A DNA stretch of 64,000 bases from an uncultured Muribaculaceae bacterium (GCA_910583795.1 CAJTZQ010000005.1:20118-84117); one strand, 5' to 3'. Positions 1 through 9,064 are shown, counted from the stretch's first letter. Notes: generated from the letters alone by a model not told the origin. Program-made: numbers and translations.

Positions 1-2
1 AG

Positions 3-62
3 ATCCATGACGGCGGTGGTATCAAGGTGGAATGGAAAGATATAGTTATCAAACGCCTTTAA
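3..62 (+). CDS. C-terminal end of a gene cut by the window edge, possibly a DUF1080-type (3-keto-disaccharide hydrolase) protein
   Basis: Only the last 19 codons and the TAA stop are visible. The translation ends GGGIKVEWKDIVIKRL. A glycine-rich turn followed by an alternating strand ending in I-x-I-K-x-L is the usual last beta strand of the DUF1080 concanavalin-like fold, but so short a tail cannot prove the family. The gene is followed after 20 bases by a strong terminator hairpin shared with the convergent acyl-CoA dehydrogenase gene. The product assignment is a guess from motif resemblance; that it is a coding end is reasonably likely. Confidence 0.45.
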   Translation: MHDGGGIKVEWKDIVIKRL

Positions 63-81
63 TCCATTGCTTAGATACTTA

Positions 82-122
82 AAAAATAAGAGACTGTGCC
101 CGGGCACAGTCTCTTATTTTTT
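82..122. terminator. Bidirectional intrinsic terminator
   Basis: An almost perfect palindrome (arms 82-101 and 102-121, centre CCCGGG) starts with an A-run and ends in a T-run, so it can end transcription in both directions. It sits between the truncated rightward gene and the leftward acyl-CoA dehydrogenase gene. Confidence 0.9.
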
Positions 123-139
123 TATATCTCTAATGTTTA

Positions 140-1849
140 TCAGTCGTTTGTGTAGAGATAATCATTGATTTGTTCGGGCTGGAAGTTGCCTATGAAAGAA
201 GCGTGACGCTCAACTTCTGCCTGACCATATTTTACGTATACTATGAGGGATTTGCGGAAAGACTCATTTCTCTGAGTGTCTTCAAGGAGAAGATATCCCA
301 TGATAATATGACCTGCCATTTCTACGAGGCGACGTGCCATAAAGTCATGGAATTTAGAGTCGTCAACACCCATAACCGCCTGAACAGCGTCAGCATACTG
401 CTGGGTCATAAATACGAGTGTATTCTTGATTGCTTCGTCTTCAGGACATACTTCCATAGCTTCAAATTCACGAATTTTGTTGAGGTATGTGCCTGTGGTG
501 ACGTGGCGTATAGCAGCGACTACCTGAAGCTGAGTGGTGCCTTCGTAGATTGATGTGATACGGGCATCTCGATAGAGGCGTTCGCAGGTATAGTCTTTCA
601 TGAAGCCTGAACCACCGTGGATCTGGATACAGTCGTAGGTGTTCTGGTTACAGTATTCAGAAGTCATACCTTTTGCGAGAGGAGTGAAAGCATCCGCAAG
701 ACGGCTGTAGTATTTCTGTTCCTTCTTCTCTTCTATTGTCAGAGGACGTTCTTTGGCAATATCATCATAGATCTTATACATATCCACGAAACGTGAACAA
801 GCATAAAGAAGAGCTCGTGACGCATCGAGTTTAGCTTTCATAACAGAAAGAATCTCTGCTACTGCCGGGAAATTGATGATGGCTTTGCCAAACTGCGTGC
901 GTTCCTGTGCATAAGCCAGAGCCTCACGATAGGCAGCCTCGCTGATACCTACAGACTGGGCTGCGATGCCGAGACGGGCGCCGTTCATGAGTGCCATCAC
1001 ATATTTAATAAGCCCAAGGCGTGTGCTTCCGACAAGTTCAGCGGGGGCATCTTTATATACAAGTTCGCAAGTAGGACTGCCTTTGATACCCATCTTGTTT
1101 TCAATACGACGCACAGTGACACCACCTTTACGTTTGTCGTAGATAAACATCGAAAGTCCGCGACCATCTTTTGAACCTTCCTCAGAGCGGGCAAGAACCA
1201 AGTGGATATCGCTATCACCGTTGGTGATGAAACGTTTCACTCCATTGAGCACCCAAGAACCATCCTCCTTCTTGGAAGCCTTGAGCATTACAGACTGAAG
1301 GTCGGAACCTGCATCCGGCTCAGTAAGGTCCATCGACATGGTTTCGCCTTCACAAACGCGAGAAATGTATTTCATTTTCTGCTCTTCGTCGGCAAACTCA
1401 TATATGGTTTCGGCACAATCCTGAAGCCCCCAAAGGTTTTCAAATCCGGCATCAGCACGGCTGACCATGTCTGCTGCCATGATGTAGGGTGTGATTGGGA
1501 AGTTAAGTCCGCCGAGACGACGTGGCATCGACATGCCCATAAGTCCTGCCTTGCGGCAGGCGTCAAGATTGCGGGCAGTGCCGGAGGCATATTCCACATG
1601 ACCGTTTTTTACAACCGGACCTTCATGGTCTACATCCTCTGCATTTTCTGCGATAACATTTGCACAGATATCGCCCACTATTTCGAGGACGCGGTCATAG
1701 CTGTCCATGGCGTCTTCAAAGTTCTGAGGGGCGTAGTCATATTTGTCAGCGTCGGCAAAGTTCCTTTCTTTGAGCTCCACAATCTTGCCCATCATAGGAT
1801 GGTTGAGGTGGTGCTTCAGAGAATCATTGTCATTATAGAAATTAGCCAT
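140..1849 (-). CDS. Acyl-CoA dehydrogenase family protein
   Basis: This is an FAD-dependent acyl-CoA dehydrogenase of 569 residues, longer than the classical enzymes (about 380-400) because of a C-terminal extension found in the large anaerobe/Bacteroidales type. It would oxidise an acyl-CoA to an enoyl-CoA, passing electrons to ETF. Visible signatures are MSMDLTEPDAGSD (about residue 170), the RTQFGKAI motif (about 320), IHGGSGFMKDY (about 415) and IYEGTTQLQ (about 436-444), the last being the conserved loop at the flavin and active site. Its ATG shares one base with the etfA stop (TAATG), so the two are translationally coupled. It is the last gene of the etfB-etfA-ACD operon, whose two upstream genes encode its probable electron acceptor. 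Substrate chain length cannot be told from sequence. Confidence 0.93.
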   Translation of the reverse strand: MANFYNDNDSLKHHLNHPMMGKIVELKERNFADADKYDYAPQNFEDAMDSYDRVLEIVGDICANVIAENAEDVDHEGPVVKNGHVEYASGTARNLDACRKAGLMGMSMPRRLGGLNFPITPYIMAADMVSRADAGFENLWGLQDCAETIYEFADEEQKMKYISRVCEGETMSMDLTEPDAGSDLQSVMLKASKKEDGSWVLNGVKRFITNGDSDIHLVLARSEEGSKDGRGLSMFIYDKRKGGVTVRRIENKMGIKGSPTCELVYKDAPAELVGSTRLGLIKYVMALMNGARLGIAAQSVGISEAAYREALAYAQERTQFGKAIINFPAVAEILSVMKAKLDASRALLYACSRFVDMYKIYDDIAKERPLTIEEKKEQKYYSRLADAFTPLAKGMTSEYCNQNTYDCIQIHGGSGFMKDYTCERLYRDARITSIYEGTTQLQVVAAIRHVTTGTYLNKIREFEAMEVCPEDEAIKNTLVFMTQQYADAVQAVMGVDDSKFHDFMARRLVEMAGHIIMGYLLLEDTQRNESFRKSLIVYVKYGQAEVERHASFIGNFQPEQINDYLYTND

Positions 1850-2877
1850 TATTTTGAATTCTTTTTGTAATACTTGATAAGTTTTGGGAGGACATCTTCG
1901 ATTTTGCCGGTGATGACATAATCTGCTATAGTGTTGATTGGTGCGTCAGGATCTGAATTCACGGATATGATTATGGAAGAATCCTGCATACCTGCTATGT
2001 GCTGAATCTGACCGGATATTCCGCATGCGATGTATAATTTCGGACGTACAGTGACGCCTGTCTGTCCTATCTGTCGATCATGATCTGCCCAACCGGCATC
2101 GACAGCGGCACGGCTTGCTCCAACTTCAGCACCGAGAGTGTCGGCAAGTTTATAAAGAAGGTCAAAGTTCTCTTTACTTCCCACACCGTAACCGCCTGCC
2201 ACTACAATCGGGCTACCTTTAAGGTTTACCTTTGATTTCTCAACGTGGCGGTCGATTATTTCAACTATATAGTCTTCTGGTTTGGTGTATTTGTTTACAT
2301 CCATATTGACCACTTCCCCCTTATAGTTGGAATCGACAGCTTCCTTCTTCATCACGCCTTCGCGCACTGTGGCCATCTGTGGACGGCATTCAGGATTGAC
2401 AATTGTGGCAACGATATTACCACCGAATGCGGGGCGTATCTGATATAGTAGATCTTTATATTCCGCTCCAGTCTTTGCATCGGTGTAGTCTCCGATTTCA
2501 AGAGATGTACAGTCTGCTGTAAGACCGCTGTGAAGAGCGGAAGATACGCGCGGACCAAGGTCGCGACCGATGGAAGTAGCTCCCATGAATGCGATTCTCG
2601 GCTGGATCTCTTTGAAAAGATTGATGAGGATTGAAGAGTGGGGGAGAGAAGTATAAGGATAGAGACGATCGTCTTCAAACTTATATACAGTGTCGACACC
2701 GTAAGGGAGGATCTGCTTCTCGATATCTTTCAAGTTGTCGCCCGCAACAATTGCCTCAAGCTTGATCCCAAGCTTATCAGCAAGCTGACGACCTTTGGTG
2801 AGAAGCTCAAGGCTTACGTCAGCCACTTTGCCGTCTTCATATTCGCAATAGACGATTAGATTATTTTTGTCTGCCAT
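1849..2877 (-). CDS. etfA: Electron transfer flavoprotein alpha subunit
   Basis: This is the FAD-binding large subunit of the ETF heterodimer (342 residues, normal length). The C-terminal ETF-alpha FAD domain is clear: GASRAAVDAGWADHDRQIG (about 233-251) and YIACGISGQIQHIAGM (about 262-277) are its hallmark segments, followed by INSDPDAPI-like sequence (here VNSDPDAPI). The N-terminal half is the alpha/beta ETF domain. It lies 92 bp downstream of etfB and overlaps the acyl-CoA dehydrogenase start by one base, so the three proteins are almost certainly made together. The 92-bp gap holds a heptad repeat and a small hairpin. Whether this ETF takes part in electron bifurcation cannot be decided here. 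Confidence 0.96.
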   Translation of the reverse strand: MADKNNLIVYCEYEDGKVADVSLELLTKGRQLADKLGIKLEAIVAGDNLKDIEKQILPYGVDTVYKFEDDRLYPYTSLPHSSILINLFKEIQPRIAFMGATSIGRDLGPRVSSALHSGLTADCTSLEIGDYTDAKTGAEYKDLLYQIRPAFGGNIVATIVNPECRPQMATVREGVMKKEAVDSNYKGEVVNMDVNKYTKPEDYIVEIIDRHVEKSKVNLKGSPIVVAGGYGVGSKENFDLLYKLADTLGAEVGASRAAVDAGWADHDRQIGQTGVTVRPKLYIACGISGQIQHIAGMQDSSIIISVNSDPDAPINTIADYVITGKIEDVLPKLIKYYKKNSK

Positions 2878-2895
2878 TTGAGTTCAGATATTTTC

Positions 2896-2930
2896 TTAGT
2901 TGTTAGTTTTGAGTTATGAGTTTTGAGATG
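2896..2930. repeat. Heptanucleotide microsatellite between etfB and etfA
   Basis: Five successive 7-nt units of the type TTAGTTG/TGAGTTT run without interruption in the gap between etfB and etfA. They resemble the GGTTTAG/GAGTTTA heptads flanking the M16 peptidase gene at 48.2 and 51.2 kb. Confidence 0.7.
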
Positions 2931-2969
2931 TGGGATCGAAGCCCGCATTTTATCAATAACCCTGGTGTA

Positions 2970-3839
2970 TCAACCGATAGTGTGGTTTGCGATGAGATCA
3001 ACAATCAGTGCTTCGAGCTCCTCGTCGTTGTTTTCTATTTTGCGAGCCTCTTTAGCAGTGAACACTACGTTTTCAATAGATTTAACTTTTGTCGGAGATC
3101 CTGCAAGACCACATTGAGCGAGATCGGCATCTACCGAAGAAGCGCTCCATTCCCCGATAGAGAGATAGGGACGTTTTTCGATAAAAGCTTTTTTTGCGTC
3201 GTCGTTTGCAACTTCAGACGGCACTGCGGCATATTTGTATTTCTGAAGAGACTTGGCATTTCTGGGGCGGCAATCAGCTGCAGAACCATTGACAGTAACT
3301 ACGAGAGGAAGTTTCGCTTTTACTGTTTCAACGCCACTTTCGATGCGGCGCTTAACCACAACTTCTCCATTGTCGGCACTGATGATCTCTTCAGCGTAAG
3401 TGATTTGAGGAATTCCGAGCTTTTCAGCTATCTGAGGACCAACCTGTGCAGTGTCGCCGTCAATAGCCTGACGGCCTCCGATGATTATATCGAAATTTCC
3501 GATTTTGCGGACTGCGGCGCTCAAAGCGTAGGAAGTGGCAAGCGTGTCGCTTCCGGCAAAAGCGCGGTCAGAAAGGACGATTCCACCGTCTGCACCGCGG
3601 AACATACCTTCACGTACGATTTCTGCAGCACGTGCAGGACCCATTGTGAGAAGAGTTACTTTGCTTCCTGGATATAGATCTTTTAGTTTAAGTGCCTGCT
3701 CAAGAGCATTAAGATCTTCAGGATTGAAGATTGCCGGAAGAGCGGCACGGTTGATTGTGCCGTCTGCTTTCATGGCGTCTTTCCCTACATTGCGGGTATC
3801 AGGTACTTGCTTTGCGAGTACAATGATATTTAAGCTCAT
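2970..3839 (-). CDS. etfB: Electron transfer flavoprotein beta subunit
   Basis: This is the small ETF subunit (289 residues; usual 250-290), which binds AMP or a second FAD and pairs with EtfA. Recognised from the N-terminal strand IIVLAKQVPDTR, the NPEDLNALEQALKLK helix (about 40-54), the GPARAAEIVREGMFRGAD segment and the central IIGGRQAIDGDTAQVGPQIAE signature (about 118-138), which is the classic ETF-beta motif. It is the first gene of the leftward operon. A TAACTTTG sequence on the minus strand (3890-3897) fits its -7 box. Confidence 0.96.
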   Translation of the reverse strand: MSLNIIVLAKQVPDTRNVGKDAMKADGTINRAALPAIFNPEDLNALEQALKLKDLYPGSKVTLLTMGPARAAEIVREGMFRGADGGIVLSDRAFAGSDTLATSYALSAAVRKIGNFDIIIGGRQAIDGDTAQVGPQIAEKLGIPQITYAEEIISADNGEVVVKRRIESGVETVKAKLPLVVTVNGSAADCRPRNAKSLQKYKYAAVPSEVANDDAKKAFIEKRPYLSIGEWSASSVDADLAQCGLAGSPTKVKSIENVVFTAKEARKIENNDEELEALIVDLIANHTIG

Positions 3840-3889
3840 ATAGATGAAATTTATAGTTTGTTTTGTTGTTTCAATACGGTTTAGGCTGG

Positions 3890-3897
3890 CAAAGTTA
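3890..3897 (-). promoter_or_regulatory. Probable -7 element of the etfB operon
   Basis: The minus strand reads TAACTTTG, a full match to the Bacteroidota -7 consensus TAnnTTTG, about 50 bp before the etfB start. No clean TTTG lies at the expected -33 spacing, so this is a partial match. Confidence 0.5.
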
Positions 3898-3950
3898 CTA
3901 AAAAAAGTTTAAAAATACCCACTAAACGCCGGTAGTTGTTGAATATGGGG

Positions 3951-3981
3951 TTTGAAATATCACTATTTTTAACTAATTTTG
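3951..3981 (+). promoter_or_regulatory. Bacteroidota-type promoter for the TPR/PD40 gene
   Basis: TTTG at 3951-3954, a 19-nt spacer and TAATTTTG at 3974-3981 match the primary sigma consensus of Bacteroidota. The start codon lies about 70 bp downstream. Confidence 0.75.
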
Positions 3982-4051
3982 TCGCATAAAGCGTGCGTGG
4001 GCATATGTCAAACCGCTTTATTTTCGTTTCGAAATCAGGATTGTTAAAAAA

Positions 4052-5476
4052 GTGAAAAAGATATATTTTTTATTTTTTATGGTTTGCTCGGCAATGTTGT
4101 CTTTTGCCGATGTAATTGACGATGCCCGTCAGTTATTGTTAGAGGGAGACTACTGGCAGGCAAGGAAAGTGCTTGATAAAGCTGCTGCAAGTAATTCGAA
4201 AATTAAAAGCTCTCCACAGTATTCTTATATATTAGGAGCCTGTGAACTTGAAGATGGAAATCTTGAAGAAGCTAAAAAGTTGCTTTCTGAGGCAAAAAAG
4301 CGAGGAGTGAAAGATGCAAACCTTTATTTGGGACGTCTTGCATTCCTTAATTATGATTTTGATACCGCTTCTGATTTATATGGGGAGTTCAAGGAATACG
4401 TGGATAAGGCAAAACGGAATGGAGCGGAAACTGTAAGGGAATTCGAACGACAGCTTGTCTCTGCGGAAAATGCACTCGGCAGAGTTGAAGAAATAGTTAT
4501 AATAGATTCCCTCGCATTGCCATCGGATAAATTTTTTAAATATTACAAATTACCGGCATCTGCGGGTAAATTGCTTCTGCCGGAAGAAATGCCGTTGAAA
4601 GAGCACCAGGGAGGAGCCGTCATGGCTTATATCAATGAGGGGAAAGATTTCATGATGTGGGGCGAACCGGACAGCATCGGAAACGCAAGGCTTGTTGAAA
4701 GTGTTAAGCTTCTTGATGGCAGCTGGCAGGAACCGACAGAAACACCTTCTATATTAAATAAAGGAGGATATGCGGATTTCCCTTTCATGATGCCTGACGG
4801 GGTGACGCTTTATTATGCTTCAACCGGCAATGATTCAATGGGAGGATATGATATTTTCGTGGCATCGAGAGATGCCACCACAGGCGAATATCTTCAGCCC
4901 CTAAATGTAGGCATGCCGTTTAATTCCCCTTATGACGATTATATGCTTGCTATCGATGAGGAGAACGGAGTAGGATGGTGGGCTACTGATCGAAACAGAC
5001 TTGGTGATAATGTGACTGTGTATGTTTACCTTGTCAATGAACTTCGTAAGAATTACGATGCAGATGATGAGAATCTTGTTGAGATGGCACGTCTTACCAA
5101 TTATAAGGCGACATGGAAGCAAGATGAAGTGGCAAAATATGAGGATATGTTATCACAAATTGATGATATCGATACAAATGCAGAAGATGCTCCGGTGGAA
5201 TTCATGCTTCCTGTCGGGAAAGGAAACTATTATACCAATTTCGACAATTTCAAAAGCCGGGAAGCCAAAAAAGCTATGAAGGATTATCTTGCGGCTGTAA
5301 AAGAGGCGGAGATAACCGATAAGAAACTTCAGGAATTATACCGGCGTTATCCTTTGAACAAGGCAGATAATGTGAAGCAAGATATTATCAGACTTGAAAA
5401 AGAAATCGAACAACAAAGAAAAACTTTAATTTCAAAAAGAAGCGAGGTATATCGCTTGGAAAACATCTCGAAATGA
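4052..5476 (+). CDS. Exported TPR and PD40 (WD40-like beta-propeller) repeat protein
   Basis: A 474-residue exported protein. It begins with a signal peptide (MKKIYFLFFMVCSAMLSFA). Residues about 22-130 form TPR-like helical repeats (GDYWQARKVLDKA, GNLEEAKKLLSEA, FDTASDLYGEF). The middle has PD40 propeller blades (YADFPFMMPDGVTLYYASTG, then GGYDIFVASRD, then NSPYDDYMLAIDEENGVGWWATDR). The C-terminus is a charged coiled coil (about 410-474). This arrangement resembles the periplasmic TPR/PD40 proteins of Bacteroidota, some of which belong to type IX secretion or OmpA-linked complexes, but no OmpA domain is present and the role is unknown. The only in-frame start near the promoter is GTG. Its stop overlaps the cstA start by four bases (ATGA). 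Confidence 0.8.
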   Translation: MKKIYFLFFMVCSAMLSFADVIDDARQLLLEGDYWQARKVLDKAAASNSKIKSSPQYSYILGACELEDGNLEEAKKLLSEAKKRGVKDANLYLGRLAFLNYDFDTASDLYGEFKEYVDKAKRNGAETVREFERQLVSAENALGRVEEIVIIDSLALPSDKFFKYYKLPASAGKLLLPEEMPLKEHQGGAVMAYINEGKDFMMWGEPDSIGNARLVESVKLLDGSWQEPTETPSILNKGGYADFPFMMPDGVTLYYASTGNDSMGGYDIFVASRDATTGEYLQPLNVGMPFNSPYDDYMLAIDEENGVGWWATDRNRLGDNVTVYVYLVNELRKNYDADDENLVEMARLTNYKATWKQDEVAKYEDMLSQIDDIDTNAEDAPVEFMLPVGKGNYYTNFDNFKSREAKKAMKDYLAAVKEAEITDKKLQELYRRYPLNKADNVKQDIIRLEKEIEQQRKTLISKRSEVYRLENISK

Positions 5477-6939
5477 TATCATTTATTATTGCATTTGCCG
5501 TGCTGGTTGTCGGCTCGTATTTCTACGGCAAATTTGTGAGCAAGGTCTTCGGAGTCGATCCGTCGAGACCGACGCCGGTTAAACGAATGGCAGACGGCGT
5601 AGACTATGTGGAACTTCCCACATGGAAAATTTATCTTATTCAGTTTTTGAATATTGCGGGTCTCGGGCCGATCTTTGGCGCTGTGATGGGCGTAATGTTC
5701 GGACCTGCAGCTTTTTTATGGATTGTACTTGGCACAATATTCGGGGGTGCGGTTCATGATTTCTTGAGCGGCATGTTGTCGATAAGAAGAGACGGGGCTT
5801 CGCTTCCAGAACTTGTCGGAGAACAGCTCGGGGATAAAATCAAACAGGTGATGCGCGGTTTTGCAGTGCTTCTCATGATTCTTGTGGGTGCTGTGTTTGT
5901 CTATAATCCTGCTGACCTTCTCGCCATGCTCACTCCTGAAAGCCTTGACAAGATGTTTTGGATTATTCTGATCTTCGGATATTATATGGCTGCCACGCTT
6001 TTGCCGGTAGACAAACTTATTGGCAAATTATATCCTTTGTTTGGAGTGGCTCTCCTTTTTATGGCTGTCGGCATTCTTGTAATGCTTTTTGTCAATGGAG
6101 GAGTACCGGAGATATGGGACGAGTTTTATAATCATAAACCCGATCCGGATGCAAATCCAATTTTTCCAATGATGTTTGTGTCTATCGCCTGCGGGGCTAT
6201 TTCAGGATTTCATGCCACACAATCTCCCATGATGGCGCGTTGTCTTGGCAATGAGAAGCACGCGAGGGTCGTGTTTTATGGAGCCATGGTCACAGAAGGT
6301 GTAGTGGCATTGATCTGGGCTGCCGCAGCAATATCGTTTACCGGCGGCTACACCCAGCTTCAGGAATCTCTTGCCGGAAGCACGCCTGCGGTGCTTGTCA
6401 ATAATCTCTCGACTTCATGGCTCGGTACGTTCGGTGGCGTTCTTGCGATTCTTGGTGTTATCGCGGCGCCGATCACTTCAGGTGATACCGCCTTGAGAAG
6501 TGCAAGGCTTATGGCTGCAGACTTTATGGGAGTGGAGCAGAAAAAAATAGTCAAGAGACTTGCGGTCTCAGTTCCTATTTTTGTTTTGACATTCATTATC
6601 ATGATGTTGCCCTACGAAGTGCTGTGGCGTTATTTCGCTTGGTGTAATCAGGAGCTTTCCGTATTCACTCTTTGGGCATTGACAGTATATCTTGCGGCAA
6701 GAAAGAAATTGTATATAGTGACATTGCTGCCTGCCTTGTTTATGACAGCTGTGACGACCACATATATATTCTTTGCTCCCGAGGGTTTCAGCGCATTGAC
6801 AACTGCGTTGTGGCAGCGTCCGATTCCCTATGAAGTGGCTGTAGGAATTGGAGTGTTGGTAAGCGCGGCGTTTCTCGGCATGTTTGCCATGTGGCTTAAA
6901 GGTGCTGAATCGCGTGTCGCTGTAGCAGCTGAAGATTGA
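5473..6939 (+). CDS. cstA: Carbon starvation protein A (CstA) family transporter
   Basis: A polytopic inner-membrane protein (488 residues) of the CstA family, known in other bacteria to import pyruvate or peptides. Diagnostic pieces are the N-terminal FYGKFVSKVFGVDPSRPTP stretch, QFLNIAGLGPIFGAVMG (about 57-73), GGAVHDFLSGMLSIRRDGAS (about 95-114) and ISGFHATQSPM (about 242). About a dozen hydrophobic segments can be counted. It is shorter than E. coli CstA (about 700), lacking part of the C-terminal region, as is common for Bacteroidota members. It starts inside the preceding gene (ATGA overlap) and is followed at once by a PHP phosphatase, so all three are likely one operon. The transported substrate here is unproven. 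Confidence 0.92.
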   Translation: MISFIIAFAVLVVGSYFYGKFVSKVFGVDPSRPTPVKRMADGVDYVELPTWKIYLIQFLNIAGLGPIFGAVMGVMFGPAAFLWIVLGTIFGGAVHDFLSGMLSIRRDGASLPELVGEQLGDKIKQVMRGFAVLLMILVGAVFVYNPADLLAMLTPESLDKMFWIILIFGYYMAATLLPVDKLIGKLYPLFGVALLFMAVGILVMLFVNGGVPEIWDEFYNHKPDPDANPIFPMMFVSIACGAISGFHATQSPMMARCLGNEKHARVVFYGAMVTEGVVALIWAAAAISFTGGYTQLQESLAGSTPAVLVNNLSTSWLGTFGGVLAILGVIAAPITSGDTALRSARLMAADFMGVEQKKIVKRLAVSVPIFVLTFIIMMLPYEVLWRYFAWCNQELSVFTLWALTVYLAARKKLYIVTLLPALFMTAVTTTYIFFAPEGFSALTTALWQRPIPYEVAVGIGVLVSAAFLGMFAMWLKGAESRVAVAAED

Positions 6940-6941
6940 TA

Positions 6942-7757
6942 ATGAATATCCAGGGAATTTTATTAAAGACAGAGAAATACAATCTGCATGCTCATTCGCA
7001 GTTTTGCGATGGAAGAGACAGCATGTCGGATATCGCCAAGGCAGGTGTGGATGCGGGATTTGAGTATTTCGCATTTACTCCCCATTCTCCTGTGAATATT
7101 GATTCTCCATGCAACATGAAATCTTCCCGAATGGGTGAGTATCTTGAAGAGTCTTCGAGATTAAGGGATTTATATTTATCAGACATGAAGATTCTGACTT
7201 CATTGGAAATCGATTATCTCGGAGATGATTGGGGACCTCATGTCGATTATTTTCAAAGGCTTCCCCTTGATTTCAGACTTGGGTCGGTTCATTTTGTACC
7301 TAATCAGGACGGCGTTTTTCTTGATTGCGACGGAAGATATGAACGATTTGCTCAATATTTAAAACAAGGATTCAGAGACGATCTAAGGTATGTGGTTGAA
7401 AAGTATTTCGAACAGGTTTTGATGATGCTCGAAAGAGGAGGATTCGATCTGTTGGGACATTTCGACAAAATTGCAGGTAATGCCGTTCAGGCTGACCCTG
7501 AAATTGAAGACCAAGGCTGGTATGAAGCGTTGGTGAATGATGTCATAAGTCATGTCAAGGGAACAGACGTGGTGATGGAAATCAACACGAAAGCTTATGC
7601 CGACAAGTCACGTTTCTTCCCGTCGGATAGATGGTGGAAGAAAATTATAGAAGCTGAAATTCCGCTTGCCGTAGACAGTGACGCACATTACGCATCGAAG
7701 GTGACGGCAGGAAGGGACGAGGCTTTTGCCCGGTTAAGAGAACTGAAAAAACAATAG
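6942..7757 (+). CDS. PHP-domain histidinol-phosphatase (HisJ type)
   Basis: A metal-dependent phosphoesterase of the PHP family (about 270 residues), the class that includes HisJ histidinol-phosphatase. Metal-ligand motifs are present: NLHAHSQFCDGRDS near the N-terminus (HxH and D), FTPHSP, SLEIDYLGD, LGSVHF, LLGHFDKI, and DSDAHYAS near the end. These are the usual H/D/E positions for the trinuclear metal site. An upstream in-frame TTG at 6936 would overlap the cstA stop; the ATG at 6942, two bases after that stop, is preferred. No other histidine-biosynthesis gene is in the window, so histidinol phosphate is only a likely substrate. Confidence 0.85.
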   Translation: MNIQGILLKTEKYNLHAHSQFCDGRDSMSDIAKAGVDAGFEYFAFTPHSPVNIDSPCNMKSSRMGEYLEESSRLRDLYLSDMKILTSLEIDYLGDDWGPHVDYFQRLPLDFRLGSVHFVPNQDGVFLDCDGRYERFAQYLKQGFRDDLRYVVEKYFEQVLMMLERGGFDLLGHFDKIAGNAVQADPEIEDQGWYEALVNDVISHVKGTDVVMEINTKAYADKSRFFPSDRWWKKIIEAEIPLAVDSDAHYASKVTAGRDEAFARLRELKKQ

Positions 7758-7771
7758 AGGATTGAAAATAA

Positions 7772-7803
7772 TTTGGTGGATTATAGGATTTTTATTAATT
7801 TTG
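7772..7803 (+). promoter_or_regulatory. Promoter of the rpsF-rpsR-rplI operon
   Basis: TTTG at 7772-7775, a 20-nt spacer and TAATTTTG at 7796-7803 match the Bacteroidota consensus. The resulting leader to rpsF would be about 90 nt. Confidence 0.8.
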
Positions 7804-7900
7804 CAGCGGTTTTTACGCAAACAGTCAGACGAAATATAGATATTTGGATGATAAATACGTGGAAATCAAAACAATAACAATTATTAATTAACGTATCCGT

Positions 7901-8290
7901 ATGAATACTTACGAAACCGTTTTCATTTTAACTCCCGTTTTATCTGACGATCAGATGAAGGAAGCGGTAGAAAAATTCAAAGGCGTTCTTCAGGAAAACA
8001 ATGCTGAAGTTGTCAATGAAGAGACATGGGGCCTCCGTAAGCTCGCTTACCCCATTCAGAAGAAATCGACAGGTTTCTATTGCCTGCTTGAATTCAAAGG
8101 CGAGCCCACAATCGTAAAGAAACTCGAAGTGGCTTTCCGTCGCGACGAGCGCGTGATCCGTTTCCTCACATTCCGTCTTGACAAGTATGCTCAGGAATAT
8201 GCAGAGAAGCGTCGCAATCTGAGATCAAAGAAAGCAAGTGAAACACCCGCCGAGGCAGTAGTTGCCGAAGCAGAAATCAAGGAGGCTTAA
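7901..8290 (+). CDS. rpsF: 30S ribosomal protein S6
   Basis: Ribosomal protein S6 (129 residues), which binds 16S rRNA together with S18. The family start [16 protein letters not shown], the [23 protein letters not shown] core (split here by strands) and the [18 protein letters not shown]-terminal segment are typical, followed by an alanine/glutamate-rich tail. It is first in the conserved S6-S18-L9 operon, two bases before rpsR, with a strong promoter about 100 bp upstream. Confidence 0.98.
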   Translation: MNTYETVFILTPVLSDDQMKEAVEKFKGVLQENNAEVVNEETWGLRKLAYPIQKKSTGFYCLLEFKGEPTIVKKLEVAFRRDERVIRFLTFRLDKYAQEYAEKRRNLRSKKASETPAEAVVAEAEIKEA

Positions 8291-8292
8291 TC

Positions 8293-8559
8293 ATGGCAGC
8301 AAATAGCGAAATCCGTTATCTCACTCCCCTTTCAGTCGATACTAAAAAGAAAAAATATTGCCGTTTCAAACGCAGCGGTATCAAATATATCGACTACAAA
8401 GATCCTGAGTTCCTCAAAAAATTCCTCAATGAGCAGGGAAAGATCCTTCCCCGTCGCATCACTGGAACTTCATTGAAATTCCAACGTCGTGTGGCACAGG
8501 CAGTGAAGCGTGCACGTCACCTCGCTCTTCTTCCCTATGTAGCCGATTTGATGAAATAA
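8293..8559 (+). CDS. rpsR: 30S ribosomal protein S18
   Basis: Ribosomal protein S18 (88 residues), the partner of S6 in the small subunit platform. Typical elements are [19 protein letters not shown], the [17 protein letters not shown] stretch and the C-terminal [15 protein letters not shown]. Codon usage is that of a highly expressed gene. It is placed between rpsF and rplI with short gaps of 2 and 30 bases. Confidence 0.98.
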   Translation: MAANSEIRYLTPLSVDTKKKKYCRFKRSGIKYIDYKDPEFLKKFLNEQGKILPRRITGTSLKFQRRVAQAVKRARHLALLPYVADLMK

Positions 8560-8589
8560 TCATTTTTAACCCCGACAAATAATATCAAG

Positions 8590-9033
8590 ATGAAAATCAT
8601 ACTTAAAGAAAATGTAGCCGAACTCGGTTATAAAGACGATGTTGTCGAAGTGAAAGATGGTTATGGCCGCAATTACCTGATTCCTCAGGGAAAGGCTATC
8701 ATCGCTTCTGCAGCAGCACTTAAGCAACTCGCTGAAGACCAGAAACAGCGTGCACACAAGATCGCCAAGATCAAACAGGATGCAGAGGAAGCAGCAGCAG
8801 CTCTCGAAGGTGTTAAGCTCACTATCGGTGCCAAGACAAGCTCTACAGGTACTGTGTTCGGCTCTGTCAATGCTCTTCAGATTGCTGAGGCTCTTGAAAA
8901 GCTTGGTCATAATGTCGATCGCAAGATTATCTTCCTCAAAGAATCTGTTAAGGAAGTGGGCACCTATACCGCTACTATCAAATTCCATAAGGATGTAGTT
9001 AAAGAAATCGAATTTGAAGTGGTTGCCGAATAA
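8590..9033 (+). CDS. rplI: 50S ribosomal protein L9
   Basis: Ribosomal protein L9 (147 residues, standard length). The N-terminal domain shows MKIILKENVAELGYKDDVVEVKDGYGRNYLIPQGKA, written here as separate strands around the conserved GYGRNYLIP motif; the long connecting helix is rich in K, Q, A and E, and the C-terminal domain contains TSSTGTVFGSV. It ends the operon and is followed by a strong terminator. Confidence 0.98.
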   Translation: MKIILKENVAELGYKDDVVEVKDGYGRNYLIPQGKAIIASAAALKQLAEDQKQRAHKIAKIKQDAEEAAAALEGVKLTIGAKTSSTGTVFGSVNALQIAEALEKLGHNVDRKIIFLKESVKEVGTYTATIKFHKDVVKEIEFEVVAE

Positions 9034-9064
9034 TAAAGTTGCTCCACTGATACAAGTATAATTT

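Noticed and set aside
2929..2948. tRNA T-arm-like sequence (GTGGG-ATCGAAG-CCCGC)
   Set aside because: No acceptor, D or anticodon arms can be found next to it; the 5-bp stem with a 7-nt loop is kept only as a small intergenic hairpin.
7870..7915. Possible S6:S18 autoregulatory leader motif (CCG flanked by short complementary bases) before rpsF
   Set aside because: The pairing is only about 4 bp and overlaps the start codon region; too weak to claim without alignment.
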